From the NCBI GenBank assembly GCA_013054445.1, contig JAAMPI010000419.1, forward strand, positions 1 through 38,481: a stretch of DNA of 38,481 nt. The letters run 5' to 3'. A program made the position numbers and the translations under genes. Of this stretch, positions 17,137 through 28,101 are shown in pieces (the first letter of the stretch is position 1; the number at the start of each line of letters is the position of its first letter). The notes under the pieces are model-generated. The model was not told the DNA's origin and did not search any database. It worked only from the letters and a program-made list of their open reading frames with translations. Source of the stretch: Cudoniella acicularis (Eukaryota > Ascomycota > Leotiomycetes > Helotiales > Helotiaceae).

Positions 17137-19723
17137 GTTGGCGCGGAGGGTTGTTCGACGAAGTCAACGAGTTCGGTGGTGGTAGTGTTGTGGGAAGAAG
17201 TGAAAGACGAGGACTCAGGGACCGAGAAGCAGTGATATACTTTTTAACCGAAACGCTAGTCGCTCTTCACGTGACCAACCTTTCCATATCGTGTATGAGT
17301 GAATTTGGAACGGGCTAACAAAGGTGATGTGACCAGGAAACAAGAGCACCAGCAAGGTCTAGCCTATTTCAGAAAAGATCTAGGCTTGGGTTTGACAATT
17401 TTAGAAACCTGGTGAGAATCCGTGAGATGGATTAGGATTTTGTCCTATCACACGGTCAGGTTTAGGATTTTTTGTCTTCCTTAGTTCACGTATGGAGTAG
17501 GTGCTAAACATAGATGTTGTTCAGCTGCAGTACGCCAAAAATCCAAGATTGGCCATTTCTTCAAGCTTAGTGAAGCTGATAGCGGGACTTGGAATTGAAA
17601 AGTATTGAAACATGCTAGCATGTGGTATTAGCCTCCTATATACTCGTCGGCTTTCCTCACCCATCCATTTAGACTAAATAGAAAGTTAATTCGATTTAAA
17701 CAAATAAATAAATAGGTGGTTTTTTATTATTTTATAATATTGTAATTATTGTATAATGTCAGGGTTGATGCAACTGCCTAGGTTTGCTAAGCGGCCTAAA
17801 CATGTGAGAAAGGCCTCCGAGTAGTTGTGTGAGGCATAAGAAAATGTTAAAGATTAACTTGTGTCACAAAGCTACTTCACTCCTCTTTTTCTCTCCCTCT
17901 GTTGCACGGGGTGCCAGAATCCGGAAGGGTATCTGTAGCTAATTAGGTCATTCCTCTCCGACCCGAAGGTTGGTAGCATTAGTTTTTTTTCACTATATGC
18001 ACACTTCATATGTATTTTCCATCTCTTACCCACCAATCGACCAGCTGTGCCGTCGCTCGGCCCGCTTGCTTAGCAACATTGCGACACCAAAACTCGCAAA
18101 CGAAATTATGACGCAGCTACAGCTCCGGCCCCCAAGCACAAAACGGAACAGCGTGCTGTCTCGCCACCGCCGATTGACGAACAACCAGCGCTCTCGACCG
18201 GTCTTTTGTTGCATACCGCACTTCTGAGGCTGTGGCCTGTGGCTTTTCTTGAGATGAGACGCTGCGGAAGCGCGCGCGGCGCGCGAGTGTCTTCCGCGGG
18301 CGAGGTGAGTGAGACCTTGGCGCTCTTACGTTTTACTGAGTGACTGTGTAACTACAATAAAAAAAAAAGAAGTCTTATCGATTTCAAGGTTCAGGGGCCT
18401 GGCGACTGGAAAGGCTGTAAGGCATGAGAAGCTATTTCTTTGAATATGGGAAAATTCTTCGTTTGAAGGCTCAAGGTGCAGAGAATACACATCTTCTTCC
18501 AGATTCTGGTATGTCGGCGTTTCATCGGAATCATGAAACATTTGCAAAAGGGTTAACTCTTGATCTCAGCCAGCGGCATTAAAAATTAGGAAAACCTATA
18601 GTTGGGTCTTGAAGAGTTCAGTTGCGGGGGTTTTCATACCTTGAATTTGCCTTTTTTAAAACTAACAGACGAGTGAAACCACTGTTTTCGCGACATGCTA
18701 GGATCAATTTAGTTAAAAAAACTCTTATTTATACAGTCTTAGCTAAACAAGAGTCTTTATGAGCTGCGCGAATAGATTTATCTCAGATTGACATTTACAA
18801 AGTTCAAATGAAAATGAGTTTTGTTATACATCGCACTTACTATAAATACAAGCATACTGCTACATAGCGCCCTCGCTTAGGTCCTCCTCCCCTCTCCCCT
18901 CGTCCCGCCCAACCGCCTCCTAAAAATATCTAACGTCCAAAACCCCCCAAAACATCCAAAATATCCAAAAGAAACCCTATCTCCTCTTAGGTGAACAGAT
19001 CTAACAAACTTGAGTCATCAAGACAACCACTACATTGACTGCCTCTCTCCTAGTTTACTCTGTAGAGCACCCAGTAGGCCAGCGGCCACCTATCTCTTGG
19101 AAATAAAATTTCTTTATTTGGTTATATATACAGAGTAGGCAGTTGCTCGAACCGATCGAGGTTTTGCTAATGACCCCTGCGGCACACACTCACTTACTTA
19201 CTACAAGAGAACCTGTTGTGAATGGTGAAATTCCCCTCAGTACGGTCGAAGAGATTTCTTTTTACTGAAAGTATACTTTTGTCCCTATATTGAAGGTAAC
19301 GATAGAGGAGCAACAACGCACATAAAGAAGCAAATGTGCTCCTGTCTTTCAGAAATTGAGACCAGACTTCTCACCGAATCCTTGAAAATCCTCGTTCCTG
19401 GATTGCAATTTCCTGGAAAAGGGGGCGAGTAAAGTTAAGCGAAGGTATATGTTCTGTTTCTCTTTCCAGGTACCGCCCTTTGCAGTAAAATATTATTCTG
19501 AAGAAGAATTGTGAATATTGCGGGTGTGGAAAGAATATAAGTAATTTGCAGGGAGTCGCTTTAATGCAGGCACGGAAGGAAGATAAGAGTGCGTGGGAAT
19601 AGCAGATAGGGGAATGAAATTTGAGATCTCTAGGGTGTGGGAGAATCATAACATCATAAATCAGAATTCCTACCCAACAATTTTTCTCTACCCAGATTAT
19701 CTTGATCTTTCTATATTGTCCTT
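17137..19723. other. Long intergenic region, no convincing gene
   Basis: Contents seen: TCACGTGAC E-box (17269-17277) close to the coiled-coil gene start; AT-rich tract 17690-17760; poly-pyrimidine stretches; a GC-rich alternation GCGCGCGCGGCGCGCG near 18270-18286; and a split inverted repeat ACTGCCT...ACTCTGTA (19038-19064) against TACAGAGTAGGCAGT (19129-19143). Short ORFs (e.g. 17970-18227 plus, 18326-18541 minus) lack support. Confidence 0.45.
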
Positions 19724-21222
19724 TTAGTTCCAAACCAACTCGATCTTCTCCCCTTTCACACTCGAATTAAACCACTCAAAAATCTCTACTTTACTTTGTA
19801 CTGGTCTCGCAGCTCTCAAAACATCCTTCAAAACCAACCTCTCAGTCGCCATAAAAAGCTCAGTCATGGCTAAATTCCTCGCAATACAAGCTCTGGCCCC
19901 GGCTCCAAAAGCAAAGAAACTCTTATTCGCTTCTGGGGTCACAGTTCCCTCCAGCCATCTTTCAGGCTGGAAGGAGAAGGGATTGGGAAATACAGAGCGA
20001 TTGAAGTGAAGCTCGTATGCAGAGCAGCCAACCAGTGTTCCCGCTGGGAAAAGGACACCTTTGAAGGTCCATCCTTCGGTAGGAACGACGTGAGGAAGAC
20101 GGGTTGGGTTTGCCATGCTGATTCGAAGGCATTCCTTGATTACAGCAGACAAGTAAGGAAGTGATTGGATTTCATGTTTTTCGGGTCCGGAAAGTGCGTT
20201 GGTGCAGACTTCGTTGCGAAGAATCTCGTATCTATTTTTTTTTATTAGAACGTGAATAGTAGTCGGGTTGAGGAGAAATACTTCTCGGGATGCATCGCAA
20301 GCTGTCGACAGATAGTTGCAAGATTCATTCCGGACGAATCCGTTCCAGCAAAAACCAGATCCTTACACTGGGCTTTGACCTCTGAAGTCTCCAGCCCAAG
20401 TTCCATCAGCCTTCCGGGATAGTTCCCAGCACCACTTTTCGTTTTGGCTACCACATCCTCGACGAATTTGTCAACAGCAGCCATGCTCATTTCTGTCTTC
20501 TCGTCTGCAGCGCATTTCTCAATTGTCCATTCCAACCAAACGAACAACCAATTTGGCAGATAGAAAAACCTTCCGACAGCGACAAATGCATCCACGAAAG
20601 CACTCGCGCTCAGGATTCTTCCCTTTTCAGAGACTCCATTGTAATTCTCCCGGAACAGATGTGTGCTAACAGCATCAACAGCCAAACTCCTCGTGAGATT
20701 CAACACGTTGGATCTGCCTAGCCTCGCCTTTTCCTCCCTCATCCTCTCCACCATTCGATCAACACACTCATATAGTGGCCCCTCATTTTCCCTTATACTT
20801 TTCGTGGAGAACAATGGCACAACTGCTTTTGCCCTCGGGGAGCGGTATTCGGTATCCGTAGTCGAGAAGATGGTTTTGTGCCCATCAATGTCGAAATTGC
20901 CATAGCATGCAGCCTTCTGGAACCCACCCTTCAGAGTATATATTGCAGGAACGGCATCGTGATCGCTGATATCGACTTCGTTGGGGGAGACTCGTAGAAG
21001 AGGACCGTATGTTTCGTGAAGGGCGTAGATCGTGGACGCTTCGTCACCGATGTAGGCATGGTACCAGAGCCACAAGGGGGTGATTCTCGCAGCAATGGGG
21101 CCTGGAATGTGCGAAAGTGGGTGAAGATACAATTGATAAATGCAAAAATATATGATTGAGAGAGTCGTAAAACACACTCCGACGAGGAGCGGGTCAACAA
21201 TGAGGAGGTCAATCAAAGCCAT
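19724..21222 (-). CDS. Cytochrome P450 monooxygenase, 482 aa
   Basis: Exons 21222-20282 and 20231-19724; the 50-nt intron (20232-20281) has donor GTATTT, branch-like TTCTAAT and acceptor ATAG, and rejoins HPEK to YEILRNEV. Heme-thiolate oxygenase hallmarks: N-terminal membrane anchor (about residues 7-33) then Pro-rich hinge HPLSHIPGP; I-helix AGTDSSG (292-298); ExxR as E347-C-L-R350; FQPERW (401-406); and heme loop FGAGARACIA (422-431) with Cys429 as iron ligand. The usual Gly after the Cys+1 position is Ala, as in several fungal pisatin-demethylase/benzoate-type P450s. Length is slightly below the usual 500-530 aa but all motifs are present. ER membrane; substrate unknown. No biosynthetic core gene lies nearby, so it is not clearly in a cluster. 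Confidence 0.93.
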
Positions 21223-22520
21223 AACGAATTGGTGTAGGAGAATTGCAATTGGAGGTGTTTTCTAAAGGTAGAGACATTATTGGAAGATATATTGGACGTG
21301 GCTTTCCGTCAATAGTGGGAGCAGAGAGTTTTGCGATAGATGACTCAGACGAAAAGGAATGGCAGAGCTCAGCTCGAGTCTGTGCGACTTGGGTTCTCCT
21401 TATCGTTGCTGACAAAGCACGGAGATTACCCCGCCAAAGCGCTTTTCACAAAAGGTGCTAGCCTTGCTCAGATCTTCATGATTCCTTAAAGATATTTGTA
21501 GTATTTTATTACTTCTTTGAAAGCGGTCTAGCATACTTTGTACTCCAAAACCCTTGTCTGAAGCAAAACAATACTCATAATGTGTTATATCTTCATAAAT
21601 TTCCATTTGACGATCTGGTTCAGAAGCATTTTCGAAGTATCAAGGATACGGCAACAGCGCTCTTTATTTTGTGTACGTCTCTTCCACTTCTAAATATCGC
21701 ATCTCATGCGGCAAATCTCTTTTCACGACCTCTTGAGTATGTACTCTCAAGTCTTGCGAAGTACGTCGTACCACAGAATTGAGTAACCCTTGCTCATGCA
21801 CATACATGAACTTTTTAAATCAAACGTGAAATCGATAACTTCCACTTACTGTCTTTCCACTGAGGAATATTCCTTTTTCTGATCTTCCAATCACCTGATC
21901 ACCTCATCTCGTTCCATCTTACAATTCCGCTTTCCTCGTGCCGAACCCCCTGCCTCTTTCTTCCCATCCCATGCATGTAAGCGCCAGGATGGCCAAAAAC
22001 ATCATCAATCTCACCCTCCAAAGCAGTTCGTTACACAGCACCCACCACTTCCCCATCCAATCCCATCTCTGCAGCATCAACCTCAAAATACAACCCCAGA
22101 ACATCCCTCCAGAATAACCGCCCGCATAAAACACGCCCCACCAGTTAGATCGCCGTTTGTTCGCACGGCTAATGTCTTTATATAGTGCAGAGATGCAGGC
22201 CCGGACACAGCGCCATAGATATCTCTACCGGTGATCACCACCACTGCCCTTTTCCCCATTTTGTATTAATCAACGTCCATCCTTTATCGCATCGCACGAT
22301 ATATTCGCTTTGGTCAAATATTGGATCCTTCTGTTCCATTTACACTTCGAAAAAGGTCGCCTGTTCACTCACGGCTAGATCTATCCATCCTTCAGCGTTC
22401 AGACCCCAAGGCTGGAAGAAATCGCGACGAAATACCGTTACCCGCGACGTTCCCCGATCGAAACTACGCACAGCTCGACCCTCCTCCATCTCCCCGCTAG
22501 CCTTATAGAAATCGCACATA
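21223..22520. other. Intergenic region, no convincing gene
   Basis: It holds the P450 promoter (right of 21222) and the upstream region of the small membrane-protein gene. The tract 21840-22160 is C-rich on the plus strand. Several 60-100 codon frames exist on both strands but none shows a start, splice signals and protein-like composition together. Confidence 0.4.
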
Positions 22521-22961
22521 ATGGCACCACTCGCAAGCCTCATCTTTACTCTCTCTCCACGAGATGACTCTACAAACTGCCCATACTACACCGACAACAC
22601 ATGCTACCACTTTAACCGTAAGATCCCCTCATCCACCTACCCCTAACCTCATAATTCCACCGCTCCCCGACCCACATCCTTTCAAGTCATATCCTAACAC
22701 CCAAAAACAGCATTGATGATCCTGCCCATCACACTCGGCATCGTGTTCGTCCTCCTCGTCATCGGCACCATAACCTACTGCGTCGTAAAATCGAAACGCA
22801 CAAAGAGACGGAACGCGCGAGAGATGGAAGAACATGAGAAGCAGATAGCGGAATTGCAAAGAGCTGCGGGAGCAGCAGGACATGAATATGTTGGCGATGG
22901 GTTGGAGTACAGAGGGGAGGGTGTACCGCAAAAGATTTCGTGGAATCCAGGAGCGTACTGA
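22521..22961 (+). CDS. Small single-pass membrane protein, 115 aa, two exons
   Basis: Exons 22521-22617 and 22711-22961; the 93-nt intron (22618-22710) has donor GTAAGA, branch CCTAAC and acceptor AACAG, and gives 115 aa. An in-frame TAG lies 12 nt before the ATG. N-terminal 32 residues contain two Cys (C20, C28) in an Asn/Tyr/Thr-rich stretch; one transmembrane helix spans about residues 37-58 (ILPITLGIVFVLLVIGTITY); then a strongly basic stop-transfer (KSKRTKRRNAR), a short coiled-coil helix (EMEEHEKQIAELQRA) and a Gly/Tyr-rich tail ending WNPGAY. By positive-inside charge, the Cys-bearing N-terminus is outside/lumenal and the tail cytosolic. Family not recognised. Confidence 0.75.
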
Positions 22962-24314
22962 GTTGGAGTTGGGATGCTTGCAGGGAATTGGGAAAGGAGA
23001 GATGAGGGGGATGCATACAAGGTGTGCTGGGTGGAAATCGAGAACTAAGAAGAACTTGGCGTGAGATGGAATTGGACTCGATGGAATATGTCGGATTTAA
23101 GTCATTGGAAGGAGTTTGACGGCGCACTTGAATGGAGTTGACGCAAACCTGGCGTGGCTAAAGGCGGGCGTTAGGGCGAAACTAAAAGGCTTATTTGCCA
23201 GTCAAAAATTGACAAGGCAAATGGAGGGGTCCTTATCACTCTTTTGAGAGAAGGGGATGGGCGAGTCTAAGCTTTGTGCATAAGCAGATCTTGGAGGCCA
23301 TCAGATCATTAAAGAATCTGAAATATTATTGAAATTCAAATCCCATCACATCTTGAGATCGAGATGTTGCTGTTGTCTCCTCATACTCGCTATTCGAATT
23401 CTACCTTTTTACAAAGAGAGTTAAAATGGGATAGAAACGATCTTTCTGCATTCAAATAGAGAGCTTTCTGGGAATCAAATAATCATTGTTTTGTGACGGG
23501 ATATCGGAGGAGTGGTATTCCATGCAAAGCACGAAGTCAGAAGACAATTCTCCTTGGATAATTCTTGCCTGAAGAAAATCGAAATTCGGCCACTAATGCA
23601 TAACAATATCAACGACTCTCTTCTTTTCCTTTCGCAACTAGCATTTTCTTCAAGCTCGTCTGCAACTTTGTGAGATCATCAAGCAGCGAAATCATTAGAA
23701 CTATTTGTTCTTGAATTACCGAATTGGTTGCAGGACTTATATCGCTCAATAAACAGACTTTTAAATCCTTGGAGCTAGCTCAGAAGTTTGGAGTAACTGC
23801 GAAGACTTTGTTAGGCAGAGTTCAAGCAATATAGTAAAAATAGGGAGGGGGAAAGGGTTGGAAATTTTCGTATCTGAATATCTCTTCTCTTTAAACTAGC
23901 TCTTCATCGAAGCTGTAAGAAATATCAGGTATCTGTCAACTTTGACAAATTGGAAGAACCAAATGTCAAACAGGAGTGGGATCAGAGAGCCCGTCACAAC
24001 AAGGAACCGCACTATAATTCTAATGTCAAAGCCATGATCTAGTTGTCGCTAGTGTGCGTAGATCTTCGTTGTGGGAAACAACAACATTACTCTCTAAAGA
24101 CATGTAGCTTTTCGACGCGTCACAAGGGTGCTCATCCACTTGATAGCTATTCTGCTAATTTTGAGAATTAGAGTAATTAGTTAAAATGAGTAGATCCTCA
24201 ACCAAATCCTTCTCAAATTTCGTGTATTCAGCGGTAACCTTTGGATCACTAGCAACTGACCAGTTTGAGAAAATTTCCGGACTTTACGCTAGGCGACCGA
24301 ACAACGCCCTCAAA
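22962..24314. other. Intergenic region with one hairpin
   Basis: No gene seen. A near-perfect hairpin lies at 23193-23222 (ATTTGCCAGTCAA, loop, TTGACAAGGCAAAT), about 230 bp 3' of the membrane-protein stop. Its role is unknown. The rest is unremarkable mixed-composition DNA. An extra in-frame ATG at 24186 could extend the next locus upstream. Confidence 0.4.
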
Positions 24315-25937
24315 ATGAGCACCAACGAAAGTCACTCTGGGCAAGATCCTCAACCGCGGACAAACAACGTCGAAACGAACGAGAGAAATGATAACATCGC
24401 ACTCGAGAACGTCACGGTTTCCGAAAACCCCACTAGGCAAGCTGAAGACTTAGGATGCATTTGGAGACGGGAGATTCCGTTTCAAAACGACACTCAATGA
24501 CCATCCAAGCTGAGGATTCCACTTGAGCACAGCAATAGGAGGCACGATGCCAAGGGGAATCCAGTTCCAAGTGATTCTGGAAGCGAGTACATTGAATCGA
24601 ATTCTAGTGCAGAATCTGGAGAAACGGACATGGATACTTGGTTGGAAACTGTAGGATTGAGCATATGGGAAGAAGAATTGCGCGACATGGTGGCACCGCA
24701 CACAAAGATCATTCGAAGGGAATTCGCCATGGCCAAACGAGCAACATTGCGGAGTGGACGCAGCATGCTGAGATGCCTCGGGACTCAACAGGTCGATTCT
24801 TGACTCAGAATGGTAGCATGGAGGCGAAAGCTGGAATGAAATTGGGCAAAAGGCTGAAGAGTCAATTCTGCATTACAACCGCCTACAATAACCACCAATT
24901 TTCCATTTCAGTCCAAAGCAATACCAAACGGAACTAATGTAAAAAACAAAAGGAAGCAACGGGACAAGAAATCATATGCACGGCGCCTTGCTTATATTAA
25001 GGTGGCCCGAATTTATCCCGAGAATTCGACCAAGTTTGACGAAGACGTTCGGGAAGAAACCAGACAAATGATAGCAACGCATCCCTGGCATCGAGAATCA
25101 AGTCGATATTTGAAAGAGATAGCTGAAGGCAGAGTTGCTCGCAAGCTCATAGATTCACTCCCACCAAGTGTTTTTCAGGACGCTAAAGCCCGAGTCAAAA
25201 TCGAGATGAACGAAATTCTGAGACGGTTGAACGTGAAACAGCCTCCACAGCTACAGGTCTCAAGCCAGCAACTTCCGCCAGAACCTATCCAAAAACACAA
25301 GAAGAGAGAGCATCGTGGAGATGATTGAAACGGGCCCGAAAATCTGCTGTTGTCAAGGTCGTGGAGATCTACATCAAGGACCTGGATAAATACCGGAACG
25401 ACATAGAATCTGAATATCAACAAAAGAAGGATCAAGGTGCCAAGAGCAGTGACTCTAAAATCAAGAAAGTTGCAGACGTGAGGCAAGCATGGCTCGGGAC
25501 CAATGGTCTTAATCCGGAATTGAAGGCCGCGGCTTTAGCGCATGTTGAGAAAGTTGCTTTGAAGATGATGAGCGAAAGACTTGCAAAGATCAAATCTAAG
25601 AAGGAAAAAGGACCACTGCTAAAGGGGGAGTACAGGTGCGAATGTGGAGCCGTGAGCCTCCATGATGAGCCAGAGGACCTGGCGTGCGATGAAAAACCCA
25701 AGGGCGGCGCAGGAAGGCTTGCCGTTGAAGGCATTGTCGAAGAAGAATCTCAGTTTCACTCGGCCATCCAAAAAAAACATATCTGACGGAACTGATCCTT
25801 TTCCTTCAGAAGTGCCCGAAGCTCCATTTGTTGCGTCACCAGTCGTACATGGTCTCTCCAGCACGAAACGTAAGCGATCAACATCAGAGAGTCCAGAGAG
25901 GAAGCGAGCGAAGATTCAGGAGGAAGTCGACGAATAA
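24315..25937 (+). pseudogene. Frame-disrupted gene for an unknown nuclear-type protein
   Basis: Protein-like sequence runs for about 1.6 kb with breaks. Start ATG 24315 (MSTNESHSGQ) is favoured; ATG 24186 is in the same frame. The TGA at 24498-24500 could be spliced out by a 54-nt phase-2 intron (24479-24532), and that at 24801 by a 120-nt phase-0 intron (24792-24911), but both donors are weak (GTTTCA, GTCGAT). Two shifts remain: near 25320-25328 (HRGDD stops while KRARKSAVVKVV starts in another frame) and at an A8 run (25770-25777), after which the frame continues to an NLS-like end (STKRKRSTSESPERKRAK). The middle is charged and helical (YRNDIESEYQQKKDQ). Likely a pseudogene, or a gene with indel errors. 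Family unknown. Confidence 0.5.
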
Positions 25938-26343
25938 CTTCTCACTTTGTCCTTCCATTGACGGAAGATCTTTCGCTGACTTCGAGCTCTTTTCCCATTT
26001 GATGACTTTTTGGCGATGAGCTGGAAGGTCTGTGTGTTTGTCTTTTGTTTTTGTTCGTTCTTGTTTGGTTGTGCTTGGGCTGCTGGCGCATAGTCTCTGA
26101 GGGGTAACTTCATGGGATTTTGACTAATATGCGGATGCGAGTGAAATTCAAAACGAAAGTACCCCACTTCAAGCTGAGTTGAGTTGGTTCTTTCCAAGCG
26201 TGCTTCAAAGGCTGTGTAGTTGTTTAACATATTCTATCGATCTGCTACTGCCGGGTAAAGGCTCGAGGTTGATATCCGAGGGGTGAAGGGGTAGTTACAA
26301 CTTGGTAGGTGCTTATGAGAATTTTAAAAGCCCTCTCCAGGGA
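25938..26343. other. Convergent 3' intergenic region
   Basis: Lies between the stop of the disrupted plus-strand locus and the stop of the FAD oxidoreductase gene. It contains T/G-rich stretches (TTTTGTTTTTG near 26044) suitable for 3' UTRs. No gene seen. Confidence 0.5.
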
Positions 26344-27712
26344 TTACAAGAGATCTCGTAACTCGCGCTGTGGGAGGAGTCTCTCATGGGCGCTTCCAGT
26401 TTGCTCTCTGTTCCAGGCCCAACGTTTCTGGAGCTCCGGCTCTAATTGGCCATCGAGCATTTGAACAACATATTTACCAATGATTGGCAGAAACTTCCAA
26501 CCATGAAATGACCCTCCAGTAGCGATATACAAATTCCGGCTACATGGGTGGCTTGAGATGATAAAGTCTTGATTCGGTGTTATCCCATCCCTCGCCAATG
26601 TCAGCACAAGCTAATGCGCAAGATTGATGGACTAACCAGCAGATTCGAAAGGAGTCAAATTGGTAATCTGCAAGCTCTCTGCCATAAATACCTCTTACCA
26701 CTCGATGGCATTCATTTTTGAGACTGTTCGGGATCTTATGTTGATCTTGATCAAGAGAATCAGGTGGAGCAGATATCATTTGCCCAGATTTTTGATGGTA
26801 TGAGGTGTTTTTAAAGCTAACGTCAACGCAAAATTTGAGCAGTCCGTCGGGTGTTGGTGGTAGAATCTGTCCTATTAGTGAGTTAGCATGAAAAAGAGGT
26901 TTCTGGAAGAGATATTTGATACCCATTACGCTGTCAATGGAATGTATGAAAGCGGGCGAGGTTTTGAATCTCTCCATTTGCTCTGAAGTAAGTTTTACAA
27001 CCCCCGTCACAACAGCGGCTGCTGTGATGCGATCTCCTGCCTGAAGATCTTCTCGCTCAGGTGAACTTTCTGCAAGTAGCCTTGCAGTTCCAGCACCAGT
27101 CGACAAGATAACTTTATCTGCGCTAAAAGTCCTTCCGTCTGTCGTTTTAATCCCAGTACAACGATCGTGATCATCGAAAATCAAGTTTGTGACATCGCCT
27201 TGGATGAATTTAACCCCACTATTACGACACTTTTCAACCACAGCCTTCACAGCCAGTGTAGCTTCAGCCCAACCACTCAGGGGATTGATGAATATTTCAT
27301 CAACACCTCGATAGTTGGCATCGGCAAAAATACCATTGTAGCGAAATTTCATCTCATCAGATCCGATTATTGTAGCCTTAGAATGAACTTTCGAATCCTC
27401 GTAGTTCCTGATTATGCGCTTACCTAGTCCAGTACCATCAATATTTAGCAGGCCGCTTTGGTGATAGAATGTGCTGTAAAGGGGGTCTGATGTCCAGGCC
27501 TGTCTTGCCTCCAGAGCTAGCTGGCAATAGAAGGAATTTCCATAATCAGCTCGAACGATTTTGTTGAAGTCGTGAGATGCTGCCAAAGGGGATGGAAACT
27601 CTTCTGATCGGTCGACAAGCACGATCGATGCTTCTGGATAGGCTTGGGCGAGATGATATGCAGTGCTTACACCGAATATGCCTCCTCCAATAATGAGATA
27701 TGATGAATTCAT
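26344..27712 (-). CDS. FAD-dependent oxidoreductase, sarcosine/fructosyl-amine oxidase type
   Basis: Exons 27712-26637 and 26590-26344; the 46-nt intron (26591-26636) has donor GTTAGT, branch CTGAC and acceptor GCGAG, giving 440 aa. The ATG at 27712 is the first in frame and puts the Rossmann motif IIGGGIFG at residues 7-14, as expected for DAO-family flavoenzymes (PF01266). After splicing, ICWDGITPNQDFIISSHP appears; Cys358 aligns with the Cys that covalently binds FAD in monomeric sarcosine oxidase and amadoriases (recalled family knowledge). ATGGSFHGWKFLP near the C-terminus is the usual second FAD-contact region. Predicted reaction: oxidation of a secondary amine (N-methyl or glycated amino acid) with O2, releasing H2O2. 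It ends LRDLL with no peroxisomal SKL-type signal. Divergent from bystin. Confidence 0.92.
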
Positions 27713-28101
27713 CGTGGCTGAATCGATTTTCCTTCCTATCCTGCTTGGAGGAGACCACAAGTCCCAAAATTTAAGTTCAATCCCTTTTGGAAAGAAATCA
27801 GACAAGTTTCAAAAAAATTTGCTGTCAATTAAGAATCGATTAATGGTGATGCTAAGGTGGGTGCTTCGTGACCTTCCAACTTGATGTTGTAGATGCGATG
27901 ACGATAGAAGAACTTGAAGTCTTCTGCTCGGACGAAACTTGAAGCCTGCGGGGTCGGTGAAATTTTGGCCACCGTACTTATCGACACGTGATATGTTACC
28001 AGACTTATCCGCAGCCACAATCTTTGCGGGCTCACACTATCGCGAACTTTTTTTCTCAATCTTGAAAATCATTAAACACTATCACCTCCCCCAAACTCAA
28101 A
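27713..28101. promoter_or_regulatory. Divergent promoter, oxidoreductase/bystin
   Basis: This 389-bp gap between two start codons must serve both genes. A C/A-rich leader (CACCTCCCCCAAACTC) precedes the bystin ATG, typical of fungal housekeeping 5' UTRs. No TATA box stands out. Confidence 0.5.

Noticed and set aside
18326..18541. Minus-strand 71-codon frame beginning MFHDSDETPTYQ
   Set aside because: Composition is plausible, but it ends in a poly-T-derived Phe run, has no recognisable domain or splice partner, and lies in an otherwise empty region.
19371..19733. Minus-strand 120-codon frame overlapping the P450 3' end
   Set aside because: Non-ATG start, overlaps the P450 stop and has no protein-like pattern. 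Probably the 3' UTR read through.
22340..22543. Minus-strand frame with RDFFQPWGLNAEGWIDL
   Set aside because: Looks somewhat coding but overlaps the start of the better supported membrane-protein gene and has no domain or splice partner.
24792..24816. A 25-nt intron that would keep frame after CLGTQQ
   Set aside because: Too short for any known spliceosomal intron here (shortest supported is 46 nt). A 120-nt intron to 24911 is preferred.
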